From NCBI GenBank assembly GCA_031258255.1, contig JAIRNC010000026.1:1-38039 (forward strand): a DNA stretch of 38,039 bases, written 5' to 3'. Made by a program: the position numbers and the translations under genes. Positions 25,179 through 35,110 of this stretch are shown here, piece after piece (positions within the stretch are counted from its first letter, which is position 1; each line of letters opens with the position of its first letter). A model generated the notes under the pieces. The model was not told the origin of the DNA. It did not search any database and was given only the letters and a program-made list of their open reading frames with translations. Origin of the DNA: Synergistaceae bacterium (lineage in GTDB: Bacteria; Synergistota; Synergistia; Synergistales; Synergistaceae).

Positions 25179-25451
25179 ATGGGCTTTTTTACGAACCTCT
25201 TCGGCATCCATAACTCCGGGCAAATCGCCAAGAACAGGCTCCAGCTCGTGCTGTTGCACGACAGGAGCGACATTTCCCCGGAGATGCTGGAGAACCTGAA
25301 AAAAGATATAATAGCGGTCATCAAAAATTACGTGGAGATAGACGAAAAGCGCATAGAGCTGGATCTGGAGCGGGAAGACAGCTCTGTAGCCCTTGTGGCC
25401 AACATCCCTGTGATGACGGTGAGAAGGCAGAGGAGGAGAGGCGAGCAGTAG
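25179..25451 (+). CDS. minE: Cell division topological specificity factor MinE
   Basis: The product is 90 residues. The N-terminal membrane-binding helix (MGFFTNLFG) leads to the MinD-activating segment AKNRLQLVLLHDRSDISPEM. The C-terminal dimerisation domain follows (IIAVIKNYVEIDEKRIELDL). MinE stimulates MinD ATP hydrolysis and drives the oscillation. It lies 13 bases after minD and one base before rodA. Confidence 0.95.
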   Translation: MGFFTNLFGIHNSGQIAKNRLQLVLLHDRSDISPEMLENLKKDIIAVIKNYVEIDEKRIELDLEREDSSVALVANIPVMTVRRQRRRGEQ

Positions 25452-25452
25452 T

Positions 25453-26577
25453 ATGCTTGCCGAGTCCGGCTATAGTTGGGGGGAGATCCGCAAGGGCCTC
25501 GACTGGTCCATGTGCGTGGCGGTATTGGTCCTGTTTGCCCTTGGCCTCGTATCCATCTACAGCGCCGGTTCCGGGGTCAGGCGCTCAACCTCAGGCTACG
25601 CCATAAGGCAGCTCGTGTGGGGGGCTGTCAGCGTTATGGCCTACGTCACGGTGCTGAGGATAGGCTATCAGAATTTTTTGAGGTGGAGCTACCCGATATA
25701 CGCCGTGGCCGTCGCCATGCTATGCGTGCTCATCGCGGTCGGGACCGCCACCAGGGGCGCACTGAGCTGGTTCCGCTTCGGCTCGGTCGGCTTCCAGCCC
25801 GCCGAGTTCGGCAAGGTCGCGCTCATATTGTTCCTGGCCAGGTTTTGCTCGCGCTATCCACCAGACGCCCCTAAACGCCTGTTTTCCGCTCTTGCCCTGT
25901 CCGGCGCCATGGTAGTGCTCATACTGTTCCAGCCAGATCTGGGCAGCGCGCTGGTTTACGGGTCGATCATTTTCGCGATGATCGCGGCGGCAGACACGCC
26001 CGGAAAATACCTGGCCGGGATCGTGACGGCAGGCGTCGCGGCGCTGCCGTTCTTCTGGAACAGCCTCAAGGCATACCAGAAGCTCCGCCTCGTCGTATTC
26101 CTCGACCCATACGTAGACCCGCAGGGCGCCGGCTATAACGTCATCCAGTCGCGGATAGCCGTGGGGTCGGGGGGGTTGTGGGGCAAGGGCTTCTTGCAGG
26201 GCACGCAGGGGAGGCTGCACTTCCTTCCGGAGCCGCACACGGACTTTATATTCAGCGTATTCGCGGAGGAGTTCGGCTTCGTCGGCGGGCTGTCCGTGAT
26301 GCTGCTCTTCGCCTTTTTGTTCTGGCGCCTGATGCGCGCCGCGTTCCGGACGAAGGACACGAGGGCGAAGCTCTTGTGCGTCGGCGTGTCGGCGTGGCTC
26401 TGGTTCCAGCTCATGGAGAGCGTAGCCATGAGCATGGGGCTTGCCCCCATTACGGGCCTTCCGATGCCGCTTTTCAGCTACGGTGGCAGCTCGCTCCTGA
26501 TGGAGTTCGTCGGGCTGGCCCTAGTGCAGAGCGTGGCTGTCTCCCCTGTCCGCGACAAGCTGGCGTCGATTGCGTGA
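25453..26577 (+). CDS. rodA: Peptidoglycan glycosyltransferase RodA (SEDS family)
   Basis: The product is 374 residues with about ten membrane segments. SEDS signatures include SWFRFGSVGFQPAEFGKVAL, FLDPYVDPQGAGYNVIQSRI with the catalytic-site aspartate region, GSGGLWGKGFLQGTQG, LPEPHTDFIFSVFAEEFGFV and the final LFSYGGSSLL. RodA polymerises glycan strands with PBP2 (mrdA). Its placement after minE, separate from mrdA, interrupts the usual mrdA-rodA pair with the min genes. Confidence 0.96.
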   Translation: MLAESGYSWGEIRKGLDWSMCVAVLVLFALGLVSIYSAGSGVRRSTSGYAIRQLVWGAVSVMAYVTVLRIGYQNFLRWSYPIYAVAVAMLCVLIAVGTATRGALSWFRFGSVGFQPAEFGKVALILFLARFCSRYPPDAPKRLFSALALSGAMVVLILFQPDLGSALVYGSIIFAMIAAADTPGKYLAGIVTAGVAALPFFWNSLKAYQKLRLVVFLDPYVDPQGAGYNVIQSRIAVGSGGLWGKGFLQGTQGRLHFLPEPHTDFIFSVFAEEFGFVGGLSVMLLFAFLFWRLMRAAFRTKDTRAKLLCVGVSAWLWFQLMESVAMSMGLAPITGLPMPLFSYGGSSLLMEFVGLALVQSVAVSPVRDKLASIA

Positions 26578-26601
26578 CGATTTGACGGAGGAGTATTGGA
26601 C

Positions 26602-28110
26602 ATGGGTATAAAGAATAAAGACATGAAGATCGTCGTGAACGTGATCGACCCCGAGGAGATGAGGGTGGCGATACTCGACGGGCGCGGGAGGCTCGACAAC
26701 CTTTACGTGGAGCGGATGCTGGAGCGGCAGCGGGCCGGCGAGATATACAAGGCGCGGGTGGACAGCGTCCTGCCCGGCATGAACGCGGCCTTCCTCAGCC
26801 TAGGGGATGGGCGCAACGGCTTCCTTTACATGAACGACGCGAGGGGCATGAGCGTGAAGGCCGGGATGGACATGGTCGTGCAGGTGCTGAAGACGGCGAG
26901 GCGGGGCAAGGGCGCCCGCGTGTCGCCCAGGATCTCCTTGGCCGGCAGATATCTCGTCCTGGTGCCGTCCAGCAACGACGTGGGCGTCTCAAAGAGGATA
27001 GAGAGCGACGAGGAGCGGTCGAGGCTCCGCGCGCTCGCCAGGAAGCTGCGCCCGGAGGGTTGCGGCGTCATCGTGCGCACCGCGGCCGAGTACAGCGACG
27101 AGGAGAGCCTTGCCCGCGACGTTGCGGATCTGATGGACGAGTGGGCCGAGGTCGAGCGCAACGCGAAGAGGAACAGCTCGCCCTGTCTGCTCCACAGGGA
27201 CATTGGACTCGTCGAGCGGATTTTGCGCGACGAGCTGACCGACAGCATCGGGGAGATCATAGTTGACGCGCCCGAGGACCACGAGAGCATAGGGGCGTTC
27301 CTCCAGCGCTTCCCGGAGGACGAGCGCCCGGAGCTGACGTTTTACAGGGGAAACCTGCCGGTCTTCGACGTCTACGGCATAGAGCGCGCTATAGATGAGA
27401 TGCACGACCGCAAGGTCTGGCTCCCCAGCGGGGCCTACCTGGTCATCGACCAGACGGAGGCCCTTACCGTCATAGACGTGAACACCGGGAAATACATAGG
27501 GTCCAAGGATCTCCAGGACACCGTGTACCATACGAACTTCGAGGCGGCGGAGGAGATAGCGAGGCAGCTTCGTCTCCGCGCCATCGGCGGGATCGTCGTC
27601 ATCGACTTTATCGACATGGATAGCCAGCAGTACAGGGACCGTCTCGTGAGCCAGCTACAGGAACTCTTCAAGGGCGACAGGTGCAAGGCCCGCGTGTACG
27701 GCGTGACGGCCCTGGGCTTGGTCGAGATAACCCGCAAGCGGGCGCGGCTCGACATGCGGACGATAATGAGCCGAGGGTGTCCGTTCTGCGGCGGCCTCGG
27801 ATGGGTGGACAAGGAGGAAACCGTCGCCATGAAGGTGAAGCGCTTCATCCGCCGGTCCGTCCTGGGTTCGCGCTCAGAGGCCTTTCTCGTGGAGCTCCAC
27901 CCCGCCATCGCCCGCTACATAGCAGAGACGTACCTCGGCATGTGGGAGGAGGAGTTCGAGAGGCGATTCTACCTCGTCGAACGTCCCGAGTACGCGTGGG
28001 ACAAATACAAGATAGACTTCCAGGGCGCCCTGCCCAGGGTCGCGCACCGCGTCGAGCTCATGGAAAGGCGGGAGGATCGCGTAATTGTACATAGCACGGC
28101 TCCGGCTTAA
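26602..28110 (+). CDS. rng: Ribonuclease G / E family endoribonuclease
   Basis: The product is 502 residues from ATG 26602 (GGAGGAG upstream). It has an S1 RNA-binding domain at about 35-110 (GEIYKARVDSVLPGMNAAFL, then SLGDGRNGFLY) and the RNase E/G catalytic core with TVIDVNTGKYIGSKDLQDTV and IDFIDMDS, which carry the magnesium-binding aspartates. The zinc-link region CPFCGGLGWV follows. There is no long C-terminal degradosome scaffold, so it is the RNase G type, acting in rRNA 5' end maturation and mRNA decay. rng commonly follows the mre genes in other bacteria. It overlaps the smc start by 26 bases. Confidence 0.94.
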   Translation: MGIKNKDMKIVVNVIDPEEMRVAILDGRGRLDNLYVERMLERQRAGEIYKARVDSVLPGMNAAFLSLGDGRNGFLYMNDARGMSVKAGMDMVVQVLKTARRGKGARVSPRISLAGRYLVLVPSSNDVGVSKRIESDEERSRLRALARKLRPEGCGVIVRTAAEYSDEESLARDVADLMDEWAEVERNAKRNSSPCLLHRDIGLVERILRDELTDSIGEIIVDAPEDHESIGAFLQRFPEDERPELTFYRGNLPVFDVYGIERAIDEMHDRKVWLPSGAYLVIDQTEALTVIDVNTGKYIGSKDLQDTVYHTNFEAAEEIARQLRLRAIGGIVVIDFIDMDSQQYRDRLVSQLQELFKGDRCKARVYGVTALGLVEITRKRARLDMRTIMSRGCPFCGGLGWVDKEETVAMKVKRFIRRSVLGSRSEAFLVELHPAIARYIAETYLGMWEEEFERRFYLVERPEYAWDKYKIDFQGALPRVAHRVELMERREDRVIVHSTAPA

Positions 28111-31100
28111 GGGCTTCAAGAGCTTCGGCGGCTCGCACGATCTGCCGCTGTCGCCCGGCATGACGGCCATAGTCGGTCCGAACGGCAGCGGGAAGAGCAA
28201 CTTGCTGGACGCCATGAGGTGGGTGCTGGGGGACAGTCACGCGTCGAAGCTGCGGATATCGAGGCAGGGCGACCTCCTTTTCCAGGGGTCAGCCTCCCTC
28301 CAGGGCGCGGCCGAGGCCGAGGTGTCGATACAGATGCGTGAGGACGCGAAGGTCTGCACGATAAGGCGACGCGTCACGGAGTCCGGTTCCCTGTCGTTCG
28401 TGGACGGGTCGAGGGTCACTCTGGGGGAGCTGGACGAGGCTAAGGCGCGGTGGCAGCTCTCCGGCGACAGATTCGCGTTCATCGGCCAGGGTGACGTGAC
28501 TGAGGTCATCCAGCAACGCCCCCAGGCGCGCAGGGTGCTGCTTGAGTCACTTTTCGGAATCGACGCTTACCGCCGCAGACGCACTGAGGCATCGGACAGG
28601 CTCGCTGAGGCCAGGGAGGAGTACGGCAGGCTGCGCGGCTTCTCCGCCGAGCTGTCCGCGCGCAAGGATGAGATAGCGCCCGCCGTCAGCAAGGCGACAG
28701 CCGCCCGCGAGATAATGGACTCGCTGGAGGAGGAGCGCCGCGCGCTGTACTGGATCCGCAGGGCACGCAACGAGAGTTTCGCCGTCGACATGGAAGCCGA
28801 GTTGAAGAGGCTGTCAGGCGAGTTGCGCCTTAAGGAGGCGTGGCGCTCGCGCTGGGAGCGGTCGCTGTCCTTTGCGGACGGTGCCTTGGCAGAGCTGTCA
28901 GAGACGAGACGGAACCAGGTCCGCGAGCTTGACGAGGCGAAGAACTCCTTGGCCAGCTTCACCAAGACGGCATACGGATACGGCGCGTCCTTTTCTTCCG
29001 CGAGGAAGCGGCTGGCGCAGATCGGCACGGACAGGGCGGCCCTCGCGTCGAAGATCGCCGGGTGCCGCGCCGACAAGGAAGCCTCGGACAGGGAGTGGGC
29101 GTCGCTCGAAAAGGAGATGGAAGCGAGCAGGCAGTCCCACGCCGCCGCCCTGAAAAAGTACGAGGACTGCCAGGAGGCCATCCGCAAGGACAGGGAGAAC
29201 CGGGAGAGGCTCGTCGGCGCGCGGGGTGAGGTCGACGGCGAGATGACGGCCCTCAGGGGACGCATCCGGTCCATCGGCTCGTCGCTCCGTGATCTGTCAG
29301 GTAAATCCGCGCAGGACTCCGGCGTCTCGGACGAGTCCAGCGCGATAAAGAAGGAGCTGGACGCGCTCGAAAAGCGTCACGAGGCTCTGCTGGGCGAGCA
29401 GGAGGATGCTTCCACCAGGCACCGCGACATCTACGCCCGCCTCCACGAAGCGGCGGCCGGCCTGCAAAAAAGCAGGAGGGAGGCGTCCAGGCTCTCCGGG
29501 CGGCTCGCCGAGCTACAGGAGCAGGCGCAGACGGAAATCTACCCGCGCCCGGTGCAACACGTACTGTCGTCAGCCAGGCTCGGCCGTCTCGACGCCAAGC
29601 CCTGCGCGGTGATAGACGCGTTCTCCTGCCCGGCCGAGCTGGCACAGGCGATGGAGGCGTTCCTGGGGGGCCGCCAGTTCTGGGTACTTGTGGAGACGAT
29701 GGACGAGGCGGGGCGCTGCATAGAGCAGCTCAAGAAAAACCAGGCCGGGCGCGCCACGTTCCTGCCCCTCGAACGGAGCCGCCCGCGCAGACGCGACGAG
29801 TCGTGCAGGCTGCCGCAGGAGGGAGTGACCGGCTGGGCGATGAGGCTGATAAGCCCGCAGGAGCATTGGCGTCCGGCCCTCGATCACCTGATGGGGGATC
29901 TTCTGATCGTCGAGGACTACAGGCTGGGCCAGCGCCTCGTTGGGGGCGGGTTCTCCGGGCCTATAGCGACGCTGGACGGGGACGTGTTCCAGCCCTCCGG
30001 CAGCATATCAGGCGGGAAGGCACAGAAGCCAGGCCGGGCGATAGAGATAAGGTCGGCGATCATAGAGATGGAGCGTCAGGCCGACCAGGCCAGGGGCCAG
30101 GCCGACGCGCTTACTGCGCTCGTCTCCGGCCTGGAGGAGCAGGAGGCGTCCGCAGCCGCCAAAAAGGAGGAAATTTCCTCATCCATCCGCGAACTCGCCT
30201 CGAAGCGCAGCGCCCTCGACGCCCGCAGGGAGGAGATAGCACGGGAGCGGGCGAGGGCAAAGAGCGAGAGGGACGGCATGAAGGCCCGGCTCAAACAGGA
30301 CGCGGCGCGGTACGCGGAGCTTTACGTCAGGAGAAAATCGTTGGACGAGGAGCTGCTCCTCGTGGGCGCTCAAGGGAATCTAGGCGACGCGCCTGACGCG
30401 GGCGCGAAACTGTTCAGGGAAGTCGAGCGCCTCAAGAGCAAGGCGGCGCTGCTACAGGAAAAACAGCGGTCGGCATTCGTGCTGTCGGAGCGCGTCACGG
30501 CGGATCTGCGCTCCGCCTTGCGTTCGATGTCCGATCTGGAGGCCGAACAGGCGTCTTGCGATAGCGACATCATAGCGAACAGGGCGAACCTCACGCGGCT
30601 CGCCAGCCGCGTCGCCGAGGTCGCCGCCAGAAAGAGGGCGCTCGTGGGCGCGATGGCCGAGTTCGGCGAGAGGTATGGGCTGATCACGGCGCGGCGTGAG
30701 CGGAGGACGGCGCGCCTCGCTCGGGCGAAGGAGGCCCTGTCAAAGGTTTCAGCCGATTTGGCCCTTTGCGAGTCGAAGCAGGAGCTTCTGCGACGCGAGA
30801 GATCCGAATTGATCCAGACTTGGGACGAGCAGTATCCATACGCCGGGCCGCAAGTCGTGAGCGACCTCGGTGATATCGACCCTGATGAGCTGAGGCGCGC
30901 GATACGAGAGCGAGACAGGGAGCTGAAGGCGCTGGGGGACGTCGATCTGGGCGCCCTCTCGGAGGACAGGAGCCTTCGTGACAGGCTGGCGTATCTGGGC
31001 GACCAGCTTGACGACGTTGGGGGCGGCATTGTCGAGCTGGAGAGGCTAATAGCAGATGCCGACGAGCAGGCCAGGACGATATTCACGGAGGCCATGGAGG

Positions 31101-31534
31101 AGATCGACAAAAAGTTCGACGCCCTCTTTCAGCAGCTCTTCGGAGGCGGCGACGCGAAGCTCGACTTCATAGAGGGCGCCTCGCTGTGGGACAGCGGCGT
31201 CGACGTGGTGGCCCGCCCGCCGGGGAAGCACCCGCAGAGCATAGCGCAGCTCTCCGGGGGCGAACAGTCCCTGGCGGCGATAGCCCTCCTCTTCGCCTCC
31301 CTTGAGGTCGCTGGCTGCCCCATCGCCGTCTTGGACGAGGTTGACGCCGCGCTGGACGAGGTGAATCTGAGGCGCTTCGCGGATCTTGCGAGGGAGGCGG
31401 CCGGAAAGCGCCAGATCTTCGTGATGACCCACAGGCGCGTCACGATGGAGCGGGCTGACGTGCTGTACGGCGTGACGCTAGCGGAGCCCGGCCTCTCCCA
31501 GGTCATCGGCGTGCGCGTGGAGGACTGGGCGTAA
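28085..31534 (+). CDS. smc: Chromosome partition / condensin ATPase SMC
   Basis: The product is 1149 residues from TTG 28085, with GGGAGG 9 bases upstream, inside the end of rng. The N-terminal head has Walker A GPNGSGKSNLLDAMRWVLGD (31-50) and a Q-loop (FIGQGDV). Long coiled-coils flank a hinge at about 480-640 (GGRQFWVLVETMDEA; LDGDVFQPSGSISGGK). The C-terminal head carries the signature LSGGEQSLAAIALLFA and Walker B CPIAVLDEVDAALDEVNLRR. SMC with ScpAB compacts and segregates the chromosome; scpA and scpB are not nearby. Termination of the long run probably lies just after it. Confidence 0.97.
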   Translation: MYIARLRLKGFKSFGGSHDLPLSPGMTAIVGPNGSGKSNLLDAMRWVLGDSHASKLRISRQGDLLFQGSASLQGAAEAEVSIQMREDAKVCTIRRRVTESGSLSFVDGSRVTLGELDEAKARWQLSGDRFAFIGQGDVTEVIQQRPQARRVLLESLFGIDAYRRRRTEASDRLAEAREEYGRLRGFSAELSARKDEIAPAVSKATAAREIMDSLEEERRALYWIRRARNESFAVDMEAELKRLSGELRLKEAWRSRWERSLSFADGALAELSETRRNQVRELDEAKNSLASFTKTAYGYGASFSSARKRLAQIGTDRAALASKIAGCRADKEASDREWASLEKEMEASRQSHAAALKKYEDCQEAIRKDRENRERLVGARGEVDGEMTALRGRIRSIGSSLRDLSGKSAQDSGVSDESSAIKKELDALEKRHEALLGEQEDASTRHRDIYARLHEAAAGLQKSRREASRLSGRLAELQEQAQTEIYPRPVQHVLSSARLGRLDAKPCAVIDAFSCPAELAQAMEAFLGGRQFWVLVETMDEAGRCIEQLKKNQAGRATFLPLERSRPRRRDESCRLPQEGVTGWAMRLISPQEHWRPALDHLMGDLLIVEDYRLGQRLVGGGFSGPIATLDGDVFQPSGSISGGKAQKPGRAIEIRSAIIEMERQADQARGQADALTALVSGLEEQEASAAAKKEEISSSIRELASKRSALDARREEIARERARAKSERDGMKARLKQDAARYAELYVRRKSLDEELLLVGAQGNLGDAPDAGAKLFREVERLKSKAALLQEKQRSAFVLSERVTADLRSALRSMSDLEAEQASCDSDIIANRANLTRLASRVAEVAARKRALVGAMAEFGERYGLITARRERRTARLARAKEALSKVSADLALCESKQELLRRERSELIQTWDEQYPYAGPQVVSDLGDIDPDELRRAIRERDRELKALGDVDLGALSEDRSLRDRLAYLGDQLDDVGGGIVELERLIADADEQARTIFTEAMEEIDKKFDALFQQLFGGGDAKLDFIEGASLWDSGVDVVARPPGKHPQSIAQLSGGEQSLAAIALLFASLEVAGCPIAVLDEVDAALDEVNLRRFADLAREAAGKRQIFVMTHRRVTMERADVLYGVTLAEPGLSQVIGVRVEDWA

Positions 31535-31631
31535 TTCCGACTGTGCGGCGGCGGATCTCCTGCTGCGCGTGGTCAGCGCACACATTTTTTTTCGTATATC
31601 TCGCGGTTCGGTAAGGTTAGGGGGCGTTGTG

Positions 31632-33041
31632 TTGGGTGATTCCGATAAGTTTGACGCGAACTCTCACCCGCTGGCTAGGGCGGGCTTAGGGGGACTGCTT
31701 TTAAAGTATGCCCTGCCTAGCATAATCGCTATGCTCGTGGGGGCGCTGTATAACATCGTCGACCAGATATTCATAGGGCACAGCGTTGGGATGCTAGGCA
31801 ACGCCGCCACGAACGTGGCCTTCCCCATCGGGACGATATGCATGTCGCTTTCTCTCCTTTTGGGCGTGGGCGGCGCGTCGAACTTCAACCTTGAGATGGG
31901 CAGGGGGAACAGGGAGAACGCGGGGGTGATCGCCGCGGGCGCCGTGACGTTCATGGGCCTGTCCGGGCTCGCCGTATTCGTCGTCGTCAGGCTGTTCCTC
32001 GCCAGGATCCTGAGCGCATTCGGAGCGACGACGGAAGTCATGCCCTACGCGCTCACCTATACGTCCATAGTCTCATTGGGGATGCCGTTCATGATCATGT
32101 CCATTGGATGCACGCATCTAATAAGGGCTGATGGCAGCCCCAGGTACTCCATGGTATGCAACGTCACGGGGGCATTGATGAACGTCGTGCTCAACTCGAT
32201 CCTGATGTTCGGGTTTGACATGGGCATAGCCGGAGCGGCCTGGGGGACCGTGATATCGCAGTTCATATCGTGGGCGCTCGCCGTTCGCTATATAGCCCGG
32301 TACAGGTCGGTGCCGCTATTGAAAAATTACTTTATCCCAAGGCTCTCAAAGCTCGCCGCGATTTCGTCCCTGGGCGCCGGGTCGTGCGTCAACCAGCTTT
32401 CCATGATGTGCGTGCAGGTGACGCTGAACAACGTCCTCACCCACTACGGCGCGCTGTCCGTATACGGCGCCAACGTCCCGCTCGCGGCCGCCGGCATCAT
32501 CACGAAGGTTAACATGATTTTCATCGCGGTCGTCGTCGGGCTCTCGCAGGGAGGGCAGCCGATAATCGGCTTCAACTACGGCGCGCGCAACTACGCAAGG
32601 GTCAAGCGGACGTTCAGGCTTGTCATAAGCGCCTCCACGGGCCTCTCGTTTGTCGTGTTCCTCTGTTTTCAGCTGTTCCCGTCCGAGATAATAAGCTTGT
32701 TCGGGGGTGGGAGCGACGAGTATTACCGCTTCGTCGAGCGCTATTTCAGGATTTTCCTGTTCATGACCGTGGCCAACGGCGTCCAGCCTGTGACGGCCAC
32801 TTTCTTCACCTCGATAGGGAAGGCCACGAGGGGCGTATTCATGTCGCTGACCAGGCAGATATTATTCCTCCTGCCTCTCGTCCTGATCTTCCCCCGTTTC
32901 TGGGGCATAGACGGAGTAATGTACGCCGGGCCGGTTGCTGACACGGCGGCGGTCTGTCTCGCGGCGGTCTTTTTGTTCAGAGAGTTCAGGGAGATGGGCG
33001 CCCTGGAGGCAGCGGACGCCAATTTGAAATCAAGGGCCTGA
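31632..33041 (+). CDS. MATE-family multidrug / cation efflux transporter (MepA-like)
   Basis: The product is about 469 residues. TTG 31632 (AGGGGG 7 bases upstream) or GTG 31629 is the likely start; the longer frame from 31569 has no site. Twelve membrane segments fall in two halves. MATE features include LLLKYALPSIIAMLVGALYN with IVDQIFIGHSVGMLGNAA, GAGSCVNQLSMMCVQVTLNN and SQGGQPIIGFNYGARNYARV. Members export drugs or metabolites in exchange for sodium or protons. The last codons and stop lie inside the repeat copy that begins at 33015. Confidence 0.92.
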   Translation: MGDSDKFDANSHPLARAGLGGLLLKYALPSIIAMLVGALYNIVDQIFIGHSVGMLGNAATNVAFPIGTICMSLSLLLGVGGASNFNLEMGRGNRENAGVIAAGAVTFMGLSGLAVFVVVRLFLARILSAFGATTEVMPYALTYTSIVSLGMPFMIMSIGCTHLIRADGSPRYSMVCNVTGALMNVVLNSILMFGFDMGIAGAAWGTVISQFISWALAVRYIARYRSVPLLKNYFIPRLSKLAAISSLGAGSCVNQLSMMCVQVTLNNVLTHYGALSVYGANVPLAAAGIITKVNMIFIAVVVGLSQGGQPIIGFNYGARNYARVKRTFRLVISASTGLSFVVFLCFQLFPSEIISLFGGGSDEYYRFVERYFRIFLFMTVANGVQPVTATFFTSIGKATRGVFMSLTRQILFLLPLVLIFPRFWGIDGVMYAGPVADTAAVCLAAVFLFREFREMGALEAADANLKSRA

Positions 33042-33116
33042 AGCAAAAAAATTAAATGCAGTGTTCATGGCCACAAGACGCGTCATAAACGCCCGATTGA
33101 AATCAGCTTGGTATTA
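33015..33116. repeat. Intergenic repeat, copy 2 (about 100 bp)
   Basis: Partner of 18785-18890; see that entry for shared blocks. It starts inside the MATE gene and provides its final residues and TGA. Similarity appears to resume downstream of both copies (GTCACG...ATCAGCC), as if copy 1 carried an extra insertion there. Confidence 0.7.
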
Positions 33117-33162
33117 GTCACGCAATATAAATCAGCCTTTTCTTAGATCTGGAGGTGTCACA

Positions 33163-33951
33163 ATGAGCGCCGAAAAAATCGCCACGTTCAACGTAAACTC
33201 GCTAAAGGCGAGGCTGCCCATAGTAGAGCGTTTCCTGCGGGAGGCCGAGCCGGATATTGTCTGTTTCCAGGAGACGAAGTGCCAGGACGCGGACTTCCCG
33301 ATGGATTTTTTTGCCAGTCTGGGCTATAGGGCCGCGTTCCGGGGGATGAAGTCCTACAACGGGGTCGCGGTCGTCTCGCGGGCCGCGCCAGACGAATGCT
33401 CCTTCGGCTTCATGGACGGGGAGGACGGCGAGCAGGACGCGTCCAGGCTCGCTATAGCCAGGTTTGGGGCGCTTTCCGTCGTGAACTCCTACGTGCCGCA
33501 GGGGAAATCCATGGATTCGCCCGATTTTAAGTATAAAATCCGCTTTTTCGAGCGGCTGAGGCTGCTTTTCGAGCGGCGCTTCTCCACGTCCGGCCTCCTG
33601 CTCTGGACTGGGGACATAAACGTCGCGCCGACGGACATAGACGTGACCCACCCGGAAAACAAGAGGGATCACGTCTGCGTCTGTCAGGAGGCGAGGGACG
33701 CTCTCGCCTCCGTCCTGGAATGGGGCCTGGAGGACATATACCGCCGCCACAGGCCGGACGCCGGAGAGTTTTCGTTCTGGGACTACCGGGTGAAGGACGC
33801 GCTCTCCCGTAACATCGGCTGGCGCATCGACCACTTCTTCGCCACGCCCTCGCTGGCAGAGAGAAGCACGGATGCCCGCGCCCTGAGGGATCTCCGCGCC
33901 ATGGAGCGCCCCTCCGATCACACGGCGGTCATAGCTGAGTTTGAGGTCTGA
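33163..33951 (+). CDS. xth: Exodeoxyribonuclease III (AP endonuclease, ExoIII/ExoA type)
   Basis: The product is 262 residues with GGAGG before ATG 33163. The endonuclease/exonuclease/phosphatase fold is complete: IATFNVNSLKARLP (N7-type metal ligand), VCFQETKCQDADFP (catalytic E), SYVPQGKSMDSPDFKYKIRF (Y), GDINVAPTDIDVTHP (D and N), YRVKDALSRNIGWRIDHFFA (W, D) and the C-terminal SDHTAV histidine pair. It repairs abasic sites and trims 3' ends. It stands alone after the repeat. Confidence 0.95.
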   Translation: MSAEKIATFNVNSLKARLPIVERFLREAEPDIVCFQETKCQDADFPMDFFASLGYRAAFRGMKSYNGVAVVSRAAPDECSFGFMDGEDGEQDASRLAIARFGALSVVNSYVPQGKSMDSPDFKYKIRFFERLRLLFERRFSTSGLLLWTGDINVAPTDIDVTHPENKRDHVCVCQEARDALASVLEWGLEDIYRRHRPDAGEFSFWDYRVKDALSRNIGWRIDHFFATPSLAERSTDARALRDLRAMERPSDHTAVIAEFEV

Positions 33952-34118
33952 CTGACGGTAAGCCTTGGTTCGTTTATCGCATCTTCTTCGCCGCGGCGAC
34001 GAGATAATATACTGGTCTCAACGAGGACGATATACTCTCGCTCGGTTAATCCCCAAAAGTAACTGTCTTGGGACACGCGCTAAGGGTTTTTGCGGATATT
34101 TTGATCCGTAAGTACTGG

Positions 34119-34147
34119 TAGACAAAAAAACGGAGCCGTAATATCAT
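34119..34147 (+). promoter_or_regulatory. Probable promoter of the riboswitch leader
   Basis: TAGACA (34119-34124), a 17-base spacer and TATCAT (34142-34147) lie 60 bases before the riboswitch core. The spacing is ideal and the boxes are moderate matches. Confidence 0.45.
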
Positions 34148-34206
34148 ATCTTCGGTAACGTGAAACAAAGCATCGAAACAGCATAAGGCAAGCACAATCT
34201 AGCCCG

Positions 34207-34295
34207 TGTCAGGGCAACCCGGTTAAAATCCGGGACAGCCCGGCTACTGTAACTGCGGCAGATTTTTCCTGACGCAGGAGTCAGAAAACCTGACA
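34207..34295 (+). ncRNA. Cobalamin (B12) riboswitch
   Basis: The aptamer core is closed by a perfect stem TGTCAGG (34207-34213) / CCTGACA (34289-34295). Within it are the conserved arm CCCGG-TTAAAAT-CCGGG, the linker ACAGCCCGGCTACTGTAACT (compare the usual CAGCCCCCGCTACTGTAA) and GCAGGAGTCAGAAAACCTGAC. These are the hallmarks of the cobalamin class. Flanking bases on both sides may form the outer stem. B12 binding normally favours a terminator or hides the ribosome site; an intrinsic terminator lies 33 bases downstream. The genes controlled should be those from 34477 or 35111 onward. Confidence 0.88.
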
Positions 34296-34328
34296 TCGTG
34301 GAGACCATTGCTCTTGGGAGGCTTCCGG

Positions 34329-34363
34329 GAACCCCCCGTGGACGAGGAGGGTTCTTTATTTTT
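34329..34363 (+). terminator. Intrinsic terminator of the cobalamin riboswitch
   Basis: GAACCC(CCC) at 34329-34337 pairs with the GGAGGGTTC arm ending at 34354 and is followed at once by TTTATTTTT. Its distance from the aptamer is right for a transcriptional expression platform, so B12 would stop transcription here. Confidence 0.8.
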
Positions 34364-34476
34364 GTCTTTTCCCCCGCCTCGTAAAAAAACGGACTGCCGT
34401 GGATTGCGCATAAAGCGGAGCCAGTTTGTGCGTAGTTGTTGGTACTAAGACTTTTTGAGGGAAGGAGGTGAAAGTA

Positions 34477-34956
<480 letters not shown>

Positions 34957-35110
34957 TACCGGTTTACGGCTGTCATTGCGCCCTTGCGGGCGGGAAGGGA
35001 GGAGCCAGGGCTGATCAGCGAAGGGAACGACCCATTTGTCGGTGACTGTTGTCGGAAGGTTATCTATGAGGCGCTGTCGTGCGCCCAAGACGAAATAGGA
35101 GGGAAAGCAG

